Below, piece after piece: positions 49,591 to 59,882 of a stretch of 64,000 nucleotides of DNA (positions are counted from its first letter, which is position 1; every line of letters starts with the position of its first letter). A program made the translations under genes and the position numbers. The stretch is from Neoaquamicrobium sediminum (GTDB lineage Bacteria > Pseudomonadota > Alphaproteobacteria > Rhizobiales > Rhizobiaceae): NCBI RefSeq assembly GCF_013240295.1, contig NZ_JABETK010000001.1, positions 2,170,001 through 2,234,000 on the forward strand, in the 5' to 3' direction. Below the pieces are notes generated by a model that was given only the letters and a program-made list of their open reading frames with translations, was not told where the DNA came from and made no database searches.

Positions 49591-52320
49591 CTAGGCGAAC
49601 GCGCCGTGGCAGTGCTTGTACTTCTTGCCCGAGCCGCAGGGGCAGACCTCGTTGCGGCCGACCTTGCCCCAGGTAGAGGGATCGGCTGGATCGCGCTGCT
49701 CGGCCGGCACGATGCGGTTGTCGGCAGGTGCGAGCGCCAGTGCGGTCTCGCCGAAATCGTCCTCGCCGGTGGTGGCGTCGATGTGTTCGCCGCGCATTGC
49801 GGCAGGTGCCTGCGGCGGCGGGGCGTCGGCTGCCTCGCGCACCAGTTCCACGCGCATGAGCTGCGAGGTGACGACCTGGCGCAGATTGGCCAGCATCGCC
49901 TGGAACAGCTCGAAGGCCTCGGTCTTGTATTCCTGCAGCGGATCGCGCTGCGCATAGCCGCGGAAGCCGACGACCGAACGCAGGTGATCGAGATTGACCA
50001 GATGCTCGCGCCACAGGTGGTCGAGCGTCTGCAGCACGATCGACTTCTCGACATAGGCCATGATGTCGGGGCCGAACCGTTCCGCACGCTCGGCGGCGGC
50101 CTTGTCGGCGGCCTCCATGATGCGCTCGCGGATCTGCTCCTCGTCGATGCCTTCTTCGGCCGCCCATTCGGCAACCGGCAGGTCGAGGTTGAGGTAGGCG
50201 GTCACGCCTTCCTTCAGCCCGTCGAGGTCCCACTGTTCGGCATATGCGTTTTCGGGGATGTGCTTTGAAACGAGTTCCTCGACGACGTCTTGGCGCATCT
50301 CGGCGACGGTTTCGCCGAGGTTCTCGCCGTCCATCAGCTCGATGCGCTGCTCGAAGACGACCTTGCGCTGGTCGTTCATCACGTCATCGAACTTCAGCAG
50401 GTTCTTGCGGATGTCGAAGTTGCGCGCTTCGACCTTCTTCTGCGCCTTTTCAAGCGCCTTGTTGATCCAGGGATGGATGATGGCCTCGTCTTCCTTGAGG
50501 CCAAGCTTCTGCAGCATGCCGTCCATGCGGTCGGAGCCGAAGATGCGCATCAGGTCGTCCTGGAGCGACAGGAAGAATTTCGACCGGCCGGGGTCGCCCT
50601 GACGGCCTGAGCGACCGCGAAGCTGGTTGTCGATACGACGGCTTTCGTGGCGCTCGGTGGCGAGCACGTAGAGCCCGCCGGCGTCCAGCGCCTGCTGCTT
50701 GAGCTTCGCGATGTCCTCGCGGATCGCCTTTTCCTTCGCGTCGCGCTCTGGGCCCTCGGCCATGTCGGCGAGTTCCTGCGCGATGCGCATGTCGGCGTTG
50801 CCGCCAAGCTGGATGTCGGTGCCGCGGCCGGCCATGTTGGTGGCGATGGTGATCGAACCGGGACGGCCCGCCTGTGCGACGATAACGGCTTCCTGCTCAT
50901 GGTGGCGGGCGTTGAGCACCTGGAAGTCCTTGAAGCCCTCAGCGCGCAGGCGTTCGGCCAGATGCTCCGACTTTTCGATCGACGTGGTGCCGACCAGGGT
51001 CGGCTGGCCCTTGGCGTGCGCCTCGCGGATTTCACGCACGATCGCCTTGTATTTTTCCTCGACCGTCCGGTAGACCTCGTCGTCCTCGTCGATGCGGGAA
51101 ACGGGGAGGTTGGTCGGAATCTCGGAGACTTCCAGCCCATAGATGTTGCCGAACTCCTCCGCCTCCGTCAGCGCCGTGCCGGTCATGCCGGCCAGCTTGT
51201 CGTACATGCGGAAATAGTTCTGGAAGGTGATCGAGGCCAGCGTCTGGTTCTCGGGGTGGATCTTGACGTGTTCCTTGGCCTCAAGCGCCTGGTGGAGGCC
51301 TTCCGAGAAGCGGCGGCCAGGCATCATGCGGCCGGTGAACTCGTCGATGATGACCACCTCGCCGTTGCGGACGATGTAGTCCTTGTCGCGCTGGAACAAG
51401 CGATGCGCCTTCAGCGCGTTGTTGACGTGGTGCACGATGGCGACGTTCTCGACGTCGTATAGCGACTCGCCCTTGAGCATGCCGGCTTCGCGCAGCATGT
51501 TTTCGAGCTTTTCGGTGCCGTCCTCGGTAAAGGTTGCCGTGCGCTGCTTCTCGTCGATCTCGTAGTCGCCTTCGTCCAGCTTCGGGATGAAGGTGTCGAT
51601 CGAATTGTAAAGTTCCGATCGGTCATCGAGCGGGCCGGAAATGATGAGCGGCGTGCGCGCCTCGTCGATCAGGATCGAGTCCACCTCGTCGACGATGGCG
51701 TAGTTGTGGCCGCGCTGCACCATCTGGGCGCGATCGTATTTCATGTTGTCGCGCAGATAGTCGAAGCCGAGCTCGTTGTTGGTGGCGTAGGTCACGTCGC
51801 AGGCGTAGGCGGCCTTGCGTTCCTCGTCGGAAAGGCCGTGGACGATGACGCCGGTGCTCAGCCCGAGAAAGCCATAGACGCGGCCCATCCATTCGGCGTC
51901 GCGGCTGGCAAGGTAATCGTTGACAGTTACGACATGCACGCCTTTGCCCGACAGCGCGTTCAGATAGACGGGCAGGGTGGCGACCAGCGTCTTGCCCTCA
52001 CCGGTGCGCATCTCGGAAATGCCGCCGTCATTAAGAACCATGCCGCCGATAAGCTGAACGTCAAAGGGGCGCAGTCCGAGGGCGCGCCTTGCAGCTTCGC
52101 GGGCTACCGCGAAGGCCGGCACCAGAAGGTCGTCGAGCGACTTGCCGCCGGCGATTTCCTGCCGGAACTCTTCGGTCTTGGCCCGGAGCGCCTCATCGGA
52201 GAGGGCTTCCATCTCCTTTTCCAGCGCATTGATCGCCTCTACGCGAGGCCGGAAGCCCTTGATGCGACGGTCGTTGGACGAACCGAAAATCTTGCGGGCG
52301 AGAGAGCCAAAGCTGACCAT
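49591..52320 (-). CDS. secA: SecA preprotein translocase ATPase
   Basis: 909 residues from [13 protein letters not shown]. Walker A in [61 protein letters not shown]; and the C-terminal zinc motif [12 protein letters not shown]. Drives Sec-dependent export from the cytoplasmic face of the inner membrane. Length is normal for the family. An in-frame upstream extension is not supported. Divergent from the PPIase gene, a common rhizobial order. Confidence 0.97.
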   Translation of the reverse strand: MVSFGSLARKIFGSSNDRRIKGFRPRVEAINALEKEMEALSDEALRAKTEEFRQEIAGGKSLDDLLVPAFAVAREAARRALGLRPFDVQLIGGMVLNDGGISEMRTGEGKTLVATLPVYLNALSGKGVHVVTVNDYLASRDAEWMGRVYGFLGLSTGVIVHGLSDEERKAAYACDVTYATNNELGFDYLRDNMKYDRAQMVQRGHNYAIVDEVDSILIDEARTPLIISGPLDDRSELYNSIDTFIPKLDEGDYEIDEKQRTATFTEDGTEKLENMLREAGMLKGESLYDVENVAIVHHVNNALKAHRLFQRDKDYIVRNGEVVIIDEFTGRMMPGRRFSEGLHQALEAKEHVKIHPENQTLASITFQNYFRMYDKLAGMTGTALTEAEEFGNIYGLEVSEIPTNLPVSRIDEDDEVYRTVEEKYKAIVREIREAHAKGQPTLVGTTSIEKSEHLAERLRAEGFKDFQVLNARHHEQEAVIVAQAGRPGSITIATNMAGRGTDIQLGGNADMRIAQELADMAEGPERDAKEKAIREDIAKLKQQALDAGGLYVLATERHESRRIDNQLRGRSGRQGDPGRSKFFLSLQDDLMRIFGSDRMDGMLQKLGLKEDEAIIHPWINKALEKAQKKVEARNFDIRKNLLKFDDVMNDQRKVVFEQRIELMDGENLGETVAEMRQDVVEELVSKHIPENAYAEQWDLDGLKEGVTAYLNLDLPVAEWAAEEGIDEEQIRERIMEAADKAAAERAERFGPDIMAYVEKSIVLQTLDHLWREHLVNLDHLRSVVGFRGYAQRDPLQEYKTEAFELFQAMLANLRQVVTSQLMRVELVREAADAPPPQAPAAMRGEHIDATTGEDDFGETALALAPADNRIVPAEQRDPADPSTWGKVGRNEVCPCGSGKKYKHCHGAFA

Positions 52321-52571
52321 CAAAGGTCCTTTCAGAACGGATTGCCGGGCGGTGCCTCGGCAAGGCCCGCTACGGACGGTGCTGGCGGGCCGGAAAACGG
52401 AGGAAAGCGCCTCAAATAGCTTCTGGACGCCAAGTCGAAGGACAGATAAGAGGGGCCACAACCGATGTCAACGTTGCTTCCCCGGCATGGAGCAAGCGGA
52501 AAATCGCCACATTTTGGCTGGTTGAAGGGGCAACGCCCCATACCTTCATTCCCCTCACTGGAGAGTTTCTG

Positions 52572-53471
52572 ATGAAGCACACGTCCCGTCGCCTGTCATT
52601 CGTTCGCCTCGGCGCGGCCGCAGCCATTCTGGCCCTTGCCGGCACTGCCGCCATGGCCCAGGAGAACGCAGTCGTTGCAACGGTGAACGGACAGCCCATC
52701 ACGGAGACCGATCTGGAGATCGCGATTTCCGATCTGGAGCAGCAGTTCGCGCAGCTGCCCGCCGAGCAGCGTCGCGCCGCCGCACTCTCCGCCGTGATCG
52801 AAATCAGGCTGCTGGCGGCAGAGGCCGAGGGCAAGGGCCTTGCAGACGGTGATGATTTTGCGCGCCGCATGGACATGCTGCGCCAGCGCGCGCTCCACAG
52901 CGCCTATATTGAGCAGGAAGTTGCCGCGCTCGTCACCGATGAGGCAGTCCGCGCCCGCTATGACGAGGAGATCGCCAAGATCCCGGCCAGCGAAGAAGTG
53001 CGCGCCCGCCATATTCTCGTCGAGACCGAGGAAGAAGCCCGCGAAATCATCAAGCAGCTCGACGAGGGTGGCGATTTCGAGGCGATTGCCAAGGAGAAGT
53101 CGACCGACGGCGCAGCCGCCCAAGGTGGCGACCTGGGCTATTTCGGCGCCGGCCAAATGGTGCCCGAATTCGAGACGGCCGCGTTTGCGATGGAAGTCGG
53201 CGCGCATTCCGCCGAGCCGGTCAAGTCGCAGTTCGGCTGGCACGTCATCAAGCTCGAGGACAAGCGCGCCAAGCAGCCGCCGGCATTCGAGCAGGTTTCT
53301 GGCCAGCTCCGCTCGGTGCTTTTGCGCGACGCCTATATGAAGGTCGTCAACGACCTGCGTGCTGCCGCCGATGTCGAGATCGAGGACGAGGCGTTGAAGG
53401 CCATGCTCGAGCCCGCCGCGGGTGAAGATGCTGCCGAGGGCGCCACGCCTGCCGAAAAGCCGGCCGAATAG
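52572..53471 (+). CDS. Periplasmic parvulin-type peptidyl-prolyl isomerase
   Basis: 299 residues. Signal peptide (MKHTSRRLSFVRLGAAAAIL, cleaved after AMA). SurA-like N-terminal helices (VNGQPITETDLEIAISDL), then a parvulin domain at about 140-235 (RARHILVETEEEAREII, GGDLGYFGAGQMVPEFETAA, SQFGWHVIKL). Assists folding of exported proteins. Divergent from secA, with which it is functionally linked. Confidence 0.9.
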   Translation: MKHTSRRLSFVRLGAAAAILALAGTAAMAQENAVVATVNGQPITETDLEIAISDLEQQFAQLPAEQRRAAALSAVIEIRLLAAEAEGKGLADGDDFARRMDMLRQRALHSAYIEQEVAALVTDEAVRARYDEEIAKIPASEEVRARHILVETEEEAREIIKQLDEGGDFEAIAKEKSTDGAAAQGGDLGYFGAGQMVPEFETAAFAMEVGAHSAEPVKSQFGWHVIKLEDKRAKQPPAFEQVSGQLRSVLLRDAYMKVVNDLRAAADVEIEDEALKAMLEPAAGEDAAEGATPAEKPAE

Positions 53472-53503
53472 CGCGCAAGCGGATCTGATCTGAAATGAGG
53501 TGA

Positions 53504-53530
53504 GGGGCGCATTGAGGCGCCCCTTGCTGC
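53504..53530. terminator. Intrinsic terminator
   Basis: AGGGGCGC pairs with GCGCCCCT around ATTGAG; lies between the convergent PPIase and TetR genes. The T-run is short, but the stem is perfect and could serve both directions. Confidence 0.7.
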
Positions 53531-54151
53531 TTAAGGCAGCGTTTCCGCTGAGGATTGGCTGCCTGACTTGACGATTCCGCAGAGCATCACCCTCGCGGCG
53601 GCGCGCACGGCCTCGTCCGTCTCGTCCAGCCTGCCGGTCAGGAGGTGTGACCAGGCGTATGCGGAGATCAGGTCGGCCACCACCAGCGGGTCGACCTCGC
53701 TGCCGACCTCCCCACGGCGCTGCGCGCGCGCGATCATGCCTCCGGTCTGCACGCGGCGATCCCGCGCGTAGCCGGCAAGCGCCTCGGCTGCCTTCTCGTC
53801 GGACTGGGCCTCGGCGATGATGGATCGAAAGATGCTGCCCGACGGTGTGTCGCGCCAGTGGCTCAGAAGCCGCTTCAGGAAACGCACGATGTCCTCCTCA
53901 ACCGAGCCTGTATCGGGATAGACGACATCGCGCTTCTGCCGCTGGTAAACGTCGAGCAGCAGCGCGGCCTTGCTCGGCCACCAGCGGTAGATAGTCGGCT
54001 TGCCCGCCCGCGCCCGACGCGCCACGGCCTCGATCGAAAAGCCGCGATGACCTTCCTCCATGAGCACGCTTTCAGCTGCCTCCAGAATGGCCTCGGCGCT
54101 TTTCGGGTTTCTCCTGGCGCCTATCGAACGGCGCACTTCGTCTTCGGTCAC
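53531..54151 (-). CDS. TetR-family regulator
   Basis: 206 residues. TetR helix-turn-helix: AILEAAESVLMEEGHRGFSI-EAVARRARAGKPTIYRWWPSKAALL. C-terminal domain of the TetR_C type. Divergent from a small membrane-protein gene; the palindrome at 54215 lies in their shared promoter and is the probable operator. Confidence 0.9.
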   Translation of the reverse strand: MTEDEVRRSIGARRNPKSAEAILEAAESVLMEEGHRGFSIEAVARRARAGKPTIYRWWPSKAALLLDVYQRQKRDVVYPDTGSVEEDIVRFLKRLLSHWRDTPSGSIFRSIIAEAQSDEKAAEALAGYARDRRVQTGGMIARAQRRGEVGSEVDPLVVADLISAYAWSHLLTGRLDETDEAVRAAARVMLCGIVKSGSQSSAETLP

Positions 54152-54185
54152 TGGCAGTCCTCCTGCACGCAGGATAGCAGGCCTC

Positions 54186-54230
54186 TTGACAAAACGAAAC
54201 GGCCCGTTTTATATAACGGAACGTTCCGTT
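54186..54230 (+). promoter_or_regulatory. Promoter with TetR-type operator
   Basis: TTGACA (54186), 17 bases, TTATAT (54209), then the perfect palindrome AACGGAACGTTCCGTT (54215-54230) at the expected transcription start. A textbook repressible promoter for the gene at 54322. Confidence 0.8.
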
Positions 54231-54321
54231 CCTATTAAAGCGCTCCAAAGTTGCCCGCCGTGTCACAGGCGGGGTCTTTCAATCGTCTTCCATCGACATC
54301 CGCAAAACCCGGAGAAATGAC

Positions 54322-54591
54322 ATGACCTTGACCGCCGATAACCCTGCATCCATCCCAACCGCCACGCAGGCGGCTTCGCGCTTTTCCCGTCCGCGCTTCG
54401 CCGTTCTGGTTGCGCTCGGCGTCTATCCGCTCATTACGGGCCTGCTCTACCTGATCTTCCCGCTTACGGACGGCTGGCTGCTATGGCAGCGCACCCTCCT
54501 CATCGTCCCGATCATGGTGACTACCATGGTGTGGGGTTTGATCCCCGGCGTGCAGAAGCATTTCCGCGGCTTTCTCAACCCGCAAAGTTAG
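54322..54591 (+). CDS. Small two-span membrane protein
   Basis: 89 residues with two hydrophobic segments ([19 protein letters not shown] and [15 protein letters not shown]) after a polar N terminus. Controlled by the TetR promoter. Similar small proteins in proteobacteria are of unknown function. Confidence 0.7.
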   Translation: MTLTADNPASIPTATQAASRFSRPRFAVLVALGVYPLITGLLYLIFPLTDGWLLWQRTLLIVPIMVTTMVWGLIPGVQKHFRGFLNPQS

Positions 54592-54683
54592 CGCGTCGGG
54601 ACCTGCGGCGGTGCAAAACGCCTTGCGCCGCCGGGACATATCAGGCAAACGACGCCTTTCTCACCCTTGCTCATCGAGTTGCC

Positions 54684-55925
54684 ATGTCGGACACCGTTTC
54701 GCCCCTCGCACCCCGCAAGCAACCCAGGATGCCGGCGGTGTCCGGCGTTCGTATCGCGACCGCCCAGGCTGGCATCAAGTACAAGGGTCGTACCGATCTG
54801 CTGGCCATGGTGTTCGACGAGGGCACGACCGCGGCGGGCGTCTTCACCCGCTCCAAATGCCCGTCCGCACCGGTGGAATTCTGCCGCGCCAATCTGCCCG
54901 GCGGCAGCGCTCGCATCCTCGTCGTCAATTCCGGTAATGCCAACGCCTTCACCGGCAAGCGCGGCCGCGAGACGACGGCGGCGACCGCCGCGGCGGCCGG
55001 CAAGGCCACGGGCTGTTCGGAAAGCGAGGTGTTCCTCGCTTCGACCGGCGTGATCGGCGAGCCGCTCGATCCGGCTAGGTTCGCCCATCTTCTCGGCGAC
55101 CTCGTCGACCGGGCCGAGCCAGCCATGTGGGCCGAGGCCGGCAAGGCGATCATGACCACCGATACCTATCCGAAATATGCCACGGCCAAGGTGCTGCTGG
55201 GCGATGTCGAGGTGACCATCAACGGCATCGCCAAGGGTGCCGGCATGATCGCGCCCGATATGGCGACGATGCTGTCCTTCGTCGCCACCGATGCGCCGAT
55301 CGATGCGCCGGTGCTGCAGGACATGCTGTCGAAGGGCGTCGGCAAAACCTTCAACGCGGTGACAGTCGACAGCGATACGTCGACCAGCGACACGCTGATG
55401 CTGTTTGCCACGGGGGCTGCCGAGAAGTCCGGTGCGCCGCGCATCAGCGATCCCAAGGATGCGCGGCTTTCGCAGTTCCGCCGCGCGCTGAACCGCATGC
55501 TCAAAAATCTTGCGCTGCAGGTGGTGCGCGACGGCGAGGGCGCGCGCAAGCAGGTCGAAGTGACCGTTACCGGGGCTAAGTCGGCGCGCTCGGCCAAGCG
55601 CGTGGCGCTGTCGATCGCCAATTCGCCGCTGGTCAAGACGGCGATTGCCGGCGAGGACGCCAATTGGGGCCGTGTCGTCATGGCCGTCGGCAAGGCCGGC
55701 GAACCCGCCGACCGCGACCTTCTCGCGATCTGGTTCGGCGACATTCGCGTTGCGCACGAAGGCGAGCGCGATCCTGCCTATTCAGAGGCGGAGACCTCCG
55801 CCTACATGAAGCAGGACGAGATCGTGATCCGCGTCGATCTAGGGCTCGGGCGCGGCAAGGCCACGGTGTGGACCTGCGATCTGACCAAGGAATATGTCGC
55901 CATCAACGGCGACTACAGGAGCTGA
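54684..55925 (+). CDS. argJ: Glutamate N-acetyltransferase / bifunctional ornithine acetyltransferase
   Basis: 413 residues. ArgJ family: [16 protein letters not shown], the [14 protein letters not shown] self-cleavage site (Ala-Thr), DSDTSTSDT and [14 protein letters not shown]. Transfers acetyl from N-acetylornithine to glutamate in the arginine pathway. Normal length. Conserved near secA and the Nudix gene in rhizobia. Confidence 0.97.
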   Translation: MSDTVSPLAPRKQPRMPAVSGVRIATAQAGIKYKGRTDLLAMVFDEGTTAAGVFTRSKCPSAPVEFCRANLPGGSARILVVNSGNANAFTGKRGRETTAATAAAAGKATGCSESEVFLASTGVIGEPLDPARFAHLLGDLVDRAEPAMWAEAGKAIMTTDTYPKYATAKVLLGDVEVTINGIAKGAGMIAPDMATMLSFVATDAPIDAPVLQDMLSKGVGKTFNAVTVDSDTSTSDTLMLFATGAAEKSGAPRISDPKDARLSQFRRALNRMLKNLALQVVRDGEGARKQVEVTVTGAKSARSAKRVALSIANSPLVKTAIAGEDANWGRVVMAVGKAGEPADRDLLAIWFGDIRVAHEGERDPAYSEAETSAYMKQDEIVIRVDLGLGRGKATVWTCDLTKEYVAINGDYRS

Positions 55926-55938
55926 GGCACGCCGCTTG

Positions 55939-56724
55939 ATGGAAACCGGACGCCCATCCCCGGCAGACCTGCCCACCGTGCGGCGGTTCGAGGCCGCCGG
56001 TTTCAGGGCCTGGCCGGCGACGACCGTCTATTACGACGGAGCGTGGGCGGTAAGGCTGACCGGCGGGCATCCGGCCAAGCGTCTCAATTCCGTCAATCCG
56101 CTGGACCCGGGCGACGATGCACGTGTTCCCGAACGCGTCGCACGTGCGGCACGACGCTTCGCCGCCTACGGCCGGCCGCTGACGTTCCGCATGTCGCCAC
56201 TTGCCGGTCGGGAGGTTACGAAGCATTTCGATGACGAGGGCTGGAGCAGCTTCTCCACTTCGCTTGTCATGCGGGCAAAGCTTGAAGACCGTTTGCTGCG
56301 CGACGCCATGCATCAGATTCCGCTGAAGGACATCGGCCGGTTCATCAATGCGGCGATCGCCATTCGCAATCTCGATCCGGTGCTGCAAGCCGGGGCTGTC
56401 CGAAATCATAGGTTCGATCCAGCCTCAGGTGGGATTGTTCGTGCTCGAAGAGAACGGGACGCCGGTCTCGACCGCAATCTGCGTGCGAGATGGCGATCTT
56501 GCCGGCCTGTTCGAGGTGGCGACCGAGGAGAGCCAGCGCGGCAAGGGTTACGGCCGGCGCACACTGCTGTCGGCACTGAAATGGGCGCGCGCGCAGGGTG
56601 CCCGCAGCGCTTGGCTGCAGGTCGAGGCGGATAACGACCAGGCCATCGGGCTCTATCGATCGATGGGCTTCGGCGACCTCTACAGCTATCATTACCGCCA
56701 GCCCCCGCGTCGGAGACCGCATGA
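55939..56724 (+). CDS. GNAT acetyltransferase, two frameshifts
   Basis: The first frame (METGRPSPADLPTVRRFEAA ... AIRNLDPVLQAG) continues one frame off as LSEIIGSIQPQVGLFVLEEN and GLFEVATEESQRGKGYGRR, the GNAT acetyl-CoA loop, then LYRSMGFGDLYSYHYRQ. Breaks: four G at 56392-56395 where three are needed, and five C at 56702-56706 where six are needed. With both fixed the gene ends at a TGA overlapping the mutT start. Length about 261 residues. Substrate unknown. Operon argJ-GNAT-mutT. Confidence 0.75.
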
Positions 56725-57140
56725 GCCAGCCGGAGGAATCGAAGCGGCTGCTGCTGGTCGCGGCCTGCGCGCTGGTCGATGGCGACGGGCGGGTGCTGAT
56801 AGCGCAGCGCCCGGAAGGCAAGCAACTCGCCGGCATGTGGGAATTTCCCGGCGGCAAGGTCGAACCGGGCGAGACGCCCGAGGAAACTGTCGTGCGCGAG
56901 TTGCGCGAGGAGCTGGGCATCGAGACCAAGGTCGCCTGTCTCGCGCCGCTGACCTTTGCCAGCCACGCCTATGAGAGCTTCAACCTGCTGATGCCGCTTT
57001 TCGTCTGCCGCCGCTACTGGGGCATTCCGCAGGCGCAGGAAGGGCAGGCGCTGAAATGGGTGCGCCCGAACAAGCTGCGCGACTATCAGATGCCGCCGGC
57101 GGACGAGCCGCTCATCCCCTTCCTGATCGACCTTCTTTAG
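56721..57140 (+). CDS. mutT: Nudix hydrolase, MutT type
   Basis: 139 residues. Nudix box GGKVEPGETPEETVVRELRE-ELGIE at about residues 44-68, after LIAQRPEGKQLAGMWEFP. MutT removes 8-oxo-dGTP from the nucleotide pool. The ATG overlaps the preceding stop. Position next to argJ is typical for rhizobia. Confidence 0.9.
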   Translation: MSQPEESKRLLLVAACALVDGDGRVLIAQRPEGKQLAGMWEFPGGKVEPGETPEETVVRELREELGIETKVACLAPLTFASHAYESFNLLMPLFVCRRYWGIPQAQEGQALKWVRPNKLRDYQMPPADEPLIPFLIDLL

Positions 57141-57250
57141 CTGACCGCCTCGCCGCGGATCGTTAATCAATCCTTCAGAGCCATATGAAATTTTGAGTAA
57201 ACGGGCGGGCTTTCCGTCCCGTCACCTGGCCTTTGGCAGGAAGGAAAGCG

Positions 57251-57574
57251 ATGTCGTTTCGTGACGATTGGGAAGCGCCGCGCCAAGCGCGTGGATGGAA
57301 CATCGGTCCGGCGGGCATGGGCGCGCTGCGCGTCGCGCTGCTGTTCGGGTCGGCTGCTGTCGCTCTCGCGCTCATCCTGACACCGATGCTCGAAGACCGG
57401 ACGCGCAACATGGCCTATTCGGCCTATCCCGGCGGCCTCGACATGATGCCGACAGGCTCCATCGGCCAGCGTTCCAATCCAGGCGAATATACGATCCGCC
57501 GCAGCGTCCTGCAGCCGTCGCCCAACGCCGTCTGCATCATTCGCGGCAACGGCATGCGCACGGGCGATTGTTGA
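57251..57574 (+). CDS. Small membrane-anchored protein
   Basis: 107 residues with an AAGGAAAG site. One membrane segment (ALRVALLFGSAAVALALILT, residues 24-43) and a polar outer part with two Cys (AVCIIRGNGMRTGDC). Conserved hypothetical in Rhizobiales, function unknown. Confidence 0.65.
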   Translation: MSFRDDWEAPRQARGWNIGPAGMGALRVALLFGSAAVALALILTPMLEDRTRNMAYSAYPGGLDMMPTGSIGQRSNPGEYTIRRSVLQPSPNAVCIIRGNGMRTGDC

Positions 57575-57662
57575 TCTGCCGTTAACCCTGCCGGTTAACG
57601 GTTTGGTTCAAGCCCCGACGTATAGTGACCGCATCGACCCCCAGCCAACTGGACACGAGGCG

Positions 57663-57836
57663 ATGCTGGTCAGATTTATCAAGGACGAATGCGGCGCGAC
57701 CGCAATCGAATACGGCCTCATCGTGGCGGTTCTGTCGCTCGCGATTGTGGGCAGCCTCGGCTTGTTGATGAACAACATCGAAAACAACTTCGATTACATC
57801 AGCAATATCGTCACCGATTCCAGCAGCGGCAATTAG
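57663..57836 (+). CDS. Flp-type pilin
   Basis: 57 residues. Flp/Fap pilin (PF04964): short basic leader, then GATAIEYGLIVAVLSLAIVG with the G|xxxxEY processing motif and a hydrophobic helix. The mature pilin forms tight-adherence pili. No cpa/tad assembly genes are in this window. Confidence 0.9.
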   Translation: MLVRFIKDECGATAIEYGLIVAVLSLAIVGSLGLLMNNIENNFDYISNIVTDSSSGN

Positions 57837-57846
57837 CCCCTAACGC

Positions 57847-58719
57847 TCAGCCATCCTTTTCTTCGCCAAGCACCTTTGCCAGCGAAACCGTCGCGCTGCC
57901 GGGTTTCAGGGGCTTCTGCTGCGATGAATGCGGCGCCCAACCTGAAAGCCAGATCGTCGAGAAGGTCGCCCGAATGCGCCCGTCCGGGTCCGAAAACCGT
58001 TCCGCGTAGATTTCGGCCGCGCGCATGAACAGCGCGCGCGTTGCCGGCTTGCGGCTGCGTCCAGCAAGTGCATTGGTCGCGCCCATAGCCCGCAGGTCGC
58101 GCATCAGTGCAAACATGGAATCGTAGCGCACCGTCACCGTTTCGAGGTCTGCGACCGGCAGCGCGAAACCGGCCCGCTGCAATAAAGCGCCGGCATCGCG
58201 GACATCGGTGAAGGGAGAGACCCGCGGGCTCGCGCCGCCGTGAAGCTCGGTCTCGGCCGCCAGCAGTGTCTCACGCAGTTCGCCCAGCGTCCCGGCGCCC
58301 GCCATGCAACCCAGAAACAGCCCGTCGGGCCGCAACGCCCGGCGGATCTGCACCAGCATGCCAGGCACGTCGTTCATGTCTTGCAGCGCATAGAGCGAGA
58401 CGACGAGGTCGAGGCTTTCAGGTTCGAAGGGCAGGGTCTCCTGCGGAGCGACCTCGCCCGCGCCCTGCGCGAGCAGGGCCGCGTCGGCCTCCACACGTCC
58501 GATCGTTTCGGCCTTGCCGCTTGCCGAGACGGCGTCCGATGCCTCGGAGGTCATCGAGAAAAGCGACACGGCGCGGTCGAAACGGCGTTCCACGGCCGCC
58601 AGCCGGTCTTCGAGATCGCCCGCCGCGCGTTGCATCAGGAAGCCGGCGCCCGCATCGGCGATGCGCAGCGCACGGCGCTTCTTCGCCAGCAGGCTGTCAT
58701 GATCGAAGATCGGTTCCAT
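57847..58719 (-). CDS. SAM-dependent methyltransferase
   Basis: 290 residues. MEPIFDHDSLLAKKRRALRI start, a Rossmann core with ESLDLVVSLYALQDMNDVPG (motif IV/post-I region) and RALRPDGLFLGCMAGAGTLG. The form matches the BioC/NDUFAF5-like family of alphaproteobacteria, which may hydroxylate or methylate an arginine of complex I. Divergent from comF. Confidence 0.8.
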   Translation of the reverse strand: MEPIFDHDSLLAKKRRALRIADAGAGFLMQRAAGDLEDRLAAVERRFDRAVSLFSMTSEASDAVSASGKAETIGRVEADAALLAQGAGEVAPQETLPFEPESLDLVVSLYALQDMNDVPGMLVQIRRALRPDGLFLGCMAGAGTLGELRETLLAAETELHGGASPRVSPFTDVRDAGALLQRAGFALPVADLETVTVRYDSMFALMRDLRAMGATNALAGRSRKPATRALFMRAAEIYAERFSDPDGRIRATFSTIWLSGWAPHSSQQKPLKPGSATVSLAKVLGEEKDG

Positions 58720-58782
58720 GAAACTCCTCGGTGCAACCGGATGGTGCCGGATCGCCGGCATCTCTGATATGGTGCCGGCGGG

Positions 58783-59580
58783 GTGGGATTTCTCGTGGCC
58801 GATCGCGGGGCGGAGTTCAAGAGGTGGAAGGAAGTGCTGGCGAATTTGCCGGCGCGCATCCTGTTTCCGCCCGTATGCGCCGGCTGCCGAAGGCTGGTCG
58901 CCGCGCCTGGCACGCTGTGCGGCCAGTGCTGGCCGACGCTTCGCTTCATCGAGCGGCCATGGTGCGAGGTACTTGGAACACCGTTCTCGCACGAGATCGG
59001 CGAGGGCATCCTGTCTGCGGACGCCATCGCGAATCCGCCGCCATTCGCGCGCGCCCGCTCGGCGGTCGTCTATGAAGGGGCGGCGCGGCAGATGGCGCTG
59101 GGGCTCAAGTTCCGCGACCGCACCGAGCTCGGTCCCTGGATGGCGCGCTGGATGATGCGGGCCGGCGGCGAGCTTGTCGCCGATGCCGATGTCATCGTGC
59201 CGGTGCCGCTGCATCGCAGGCGCTTCTTCTGGCGCCGCTTCAACCAGTCGGCCGAGCTTGCGCGTGCGATCGGCGTCCAGTCCGGCAAGCCGTTCGCGCC
59301 CGACGCGGTCATTCGCGTGCGGCCGACGCGCCAGCAGGTCGGGCTTGGCGCGCGGGAGCGCGAAACCAATGTGCGCGGTGCATTTCGTGTGCCCACGGAG
59401 GCCGAGATTCTGGTGCGCGGGCGCAGGGTCCTGCTGGTCGACGATGTCTATACGACCGGGACCACGGTTTCAGCCGTCACCCGCGCGCTCAAGCGCGGCG
59501 GTGCCGCCGAGGTCGACGTGCTGACCTTCGCGCGGGTTCTGCCGGGGGACTTCCGGCCGGACGAAGCCGGGACTATATGA
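58783..59580 (+). CDS. comF: ComF-family phosphoribosyltransferase-like protein
   Basis: 265 residues from a GTG. Zinc motif CAGCRRLV...CGQCW (residues 32-55), VPVPLHRRRFFWRRFNQ and the PRPP-loop VLLVDDVYTTGTT. ComF proteins act in DNA uptake or purine salvage-like steps. ATGA at its stop leads to the glutaredoxin gene. Confidence 0.9.
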   Translation: MGFLVADRGAEFKRWKEVLANLPARILFPPVCAGCRRLVAAPGTLCGQCWPTLRFIERPWCEVLGTPFSHEIGEGILSADAIANPPPFARARSAVVYEGAARQMALGLKFRDRTELGPWMARWMMRAGGELVADADVIVPVPLHRRRFFWRRFNQSAELARAIGVQSGKPFAPDAVIRVRPTRQQVGLGARERETNVRGAFRVPTEAEILVRGRRVLLVDDVYTTGTTVSAVTRALKRGGAAEVDVLTFARVLPGDFRPDEAGTI

Positions 59581-59606
59581 AGGTTACAAGACAAACAGGA
59601 CCGACC

Positions 59607-59873
59607 ATGGCCGAAGTCACGATCTATACGCGCATGATGTGCGGCTACTGTGCCGCCGCCAAGCGCCTGCTCGACAACAAGGGCGTTGCCTATACCGAAC
59701 ACGACGCAAGTTTCTCGCCGGATCTGCGGCAGGAAATGATCAGCCGTGCCAACGGGGGCAGCACGTTTCCGCAGATATTCATTGGCGATACCCATGTCGG
59801 CGGCTCCGACGATCTTCATGCGCTGGAGCGCAGCGGCCGGCTCGATGCGCTTCTCGCAGGTGGGCAGGACTAG
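59607..59873 (+). CDS. grxC: Glutaredoxin 3
   Basis: 88 residues from the ATG preceded by AGGA (an earlier ATG at 59577 lacks a site). Dithiol active site CGYC (residues 11-14) and STFPQIFIGDTHVGGSDDL. Reduces disulphides with glutathione. Operon with comF, nitrilase and DUF1178 genes, a standard rhizobial order. Confidence 0.93.
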   Translation: MAEVTIYTRMMCGYCAAAKRLLDNKGVAYTEHDASFSPDLRQEMISRANGGSTFPQIFIGDTHVGGSDDLHALERSGRLDALLAGGQD

Positions 59874-59882
59874 GAGGGCGGC

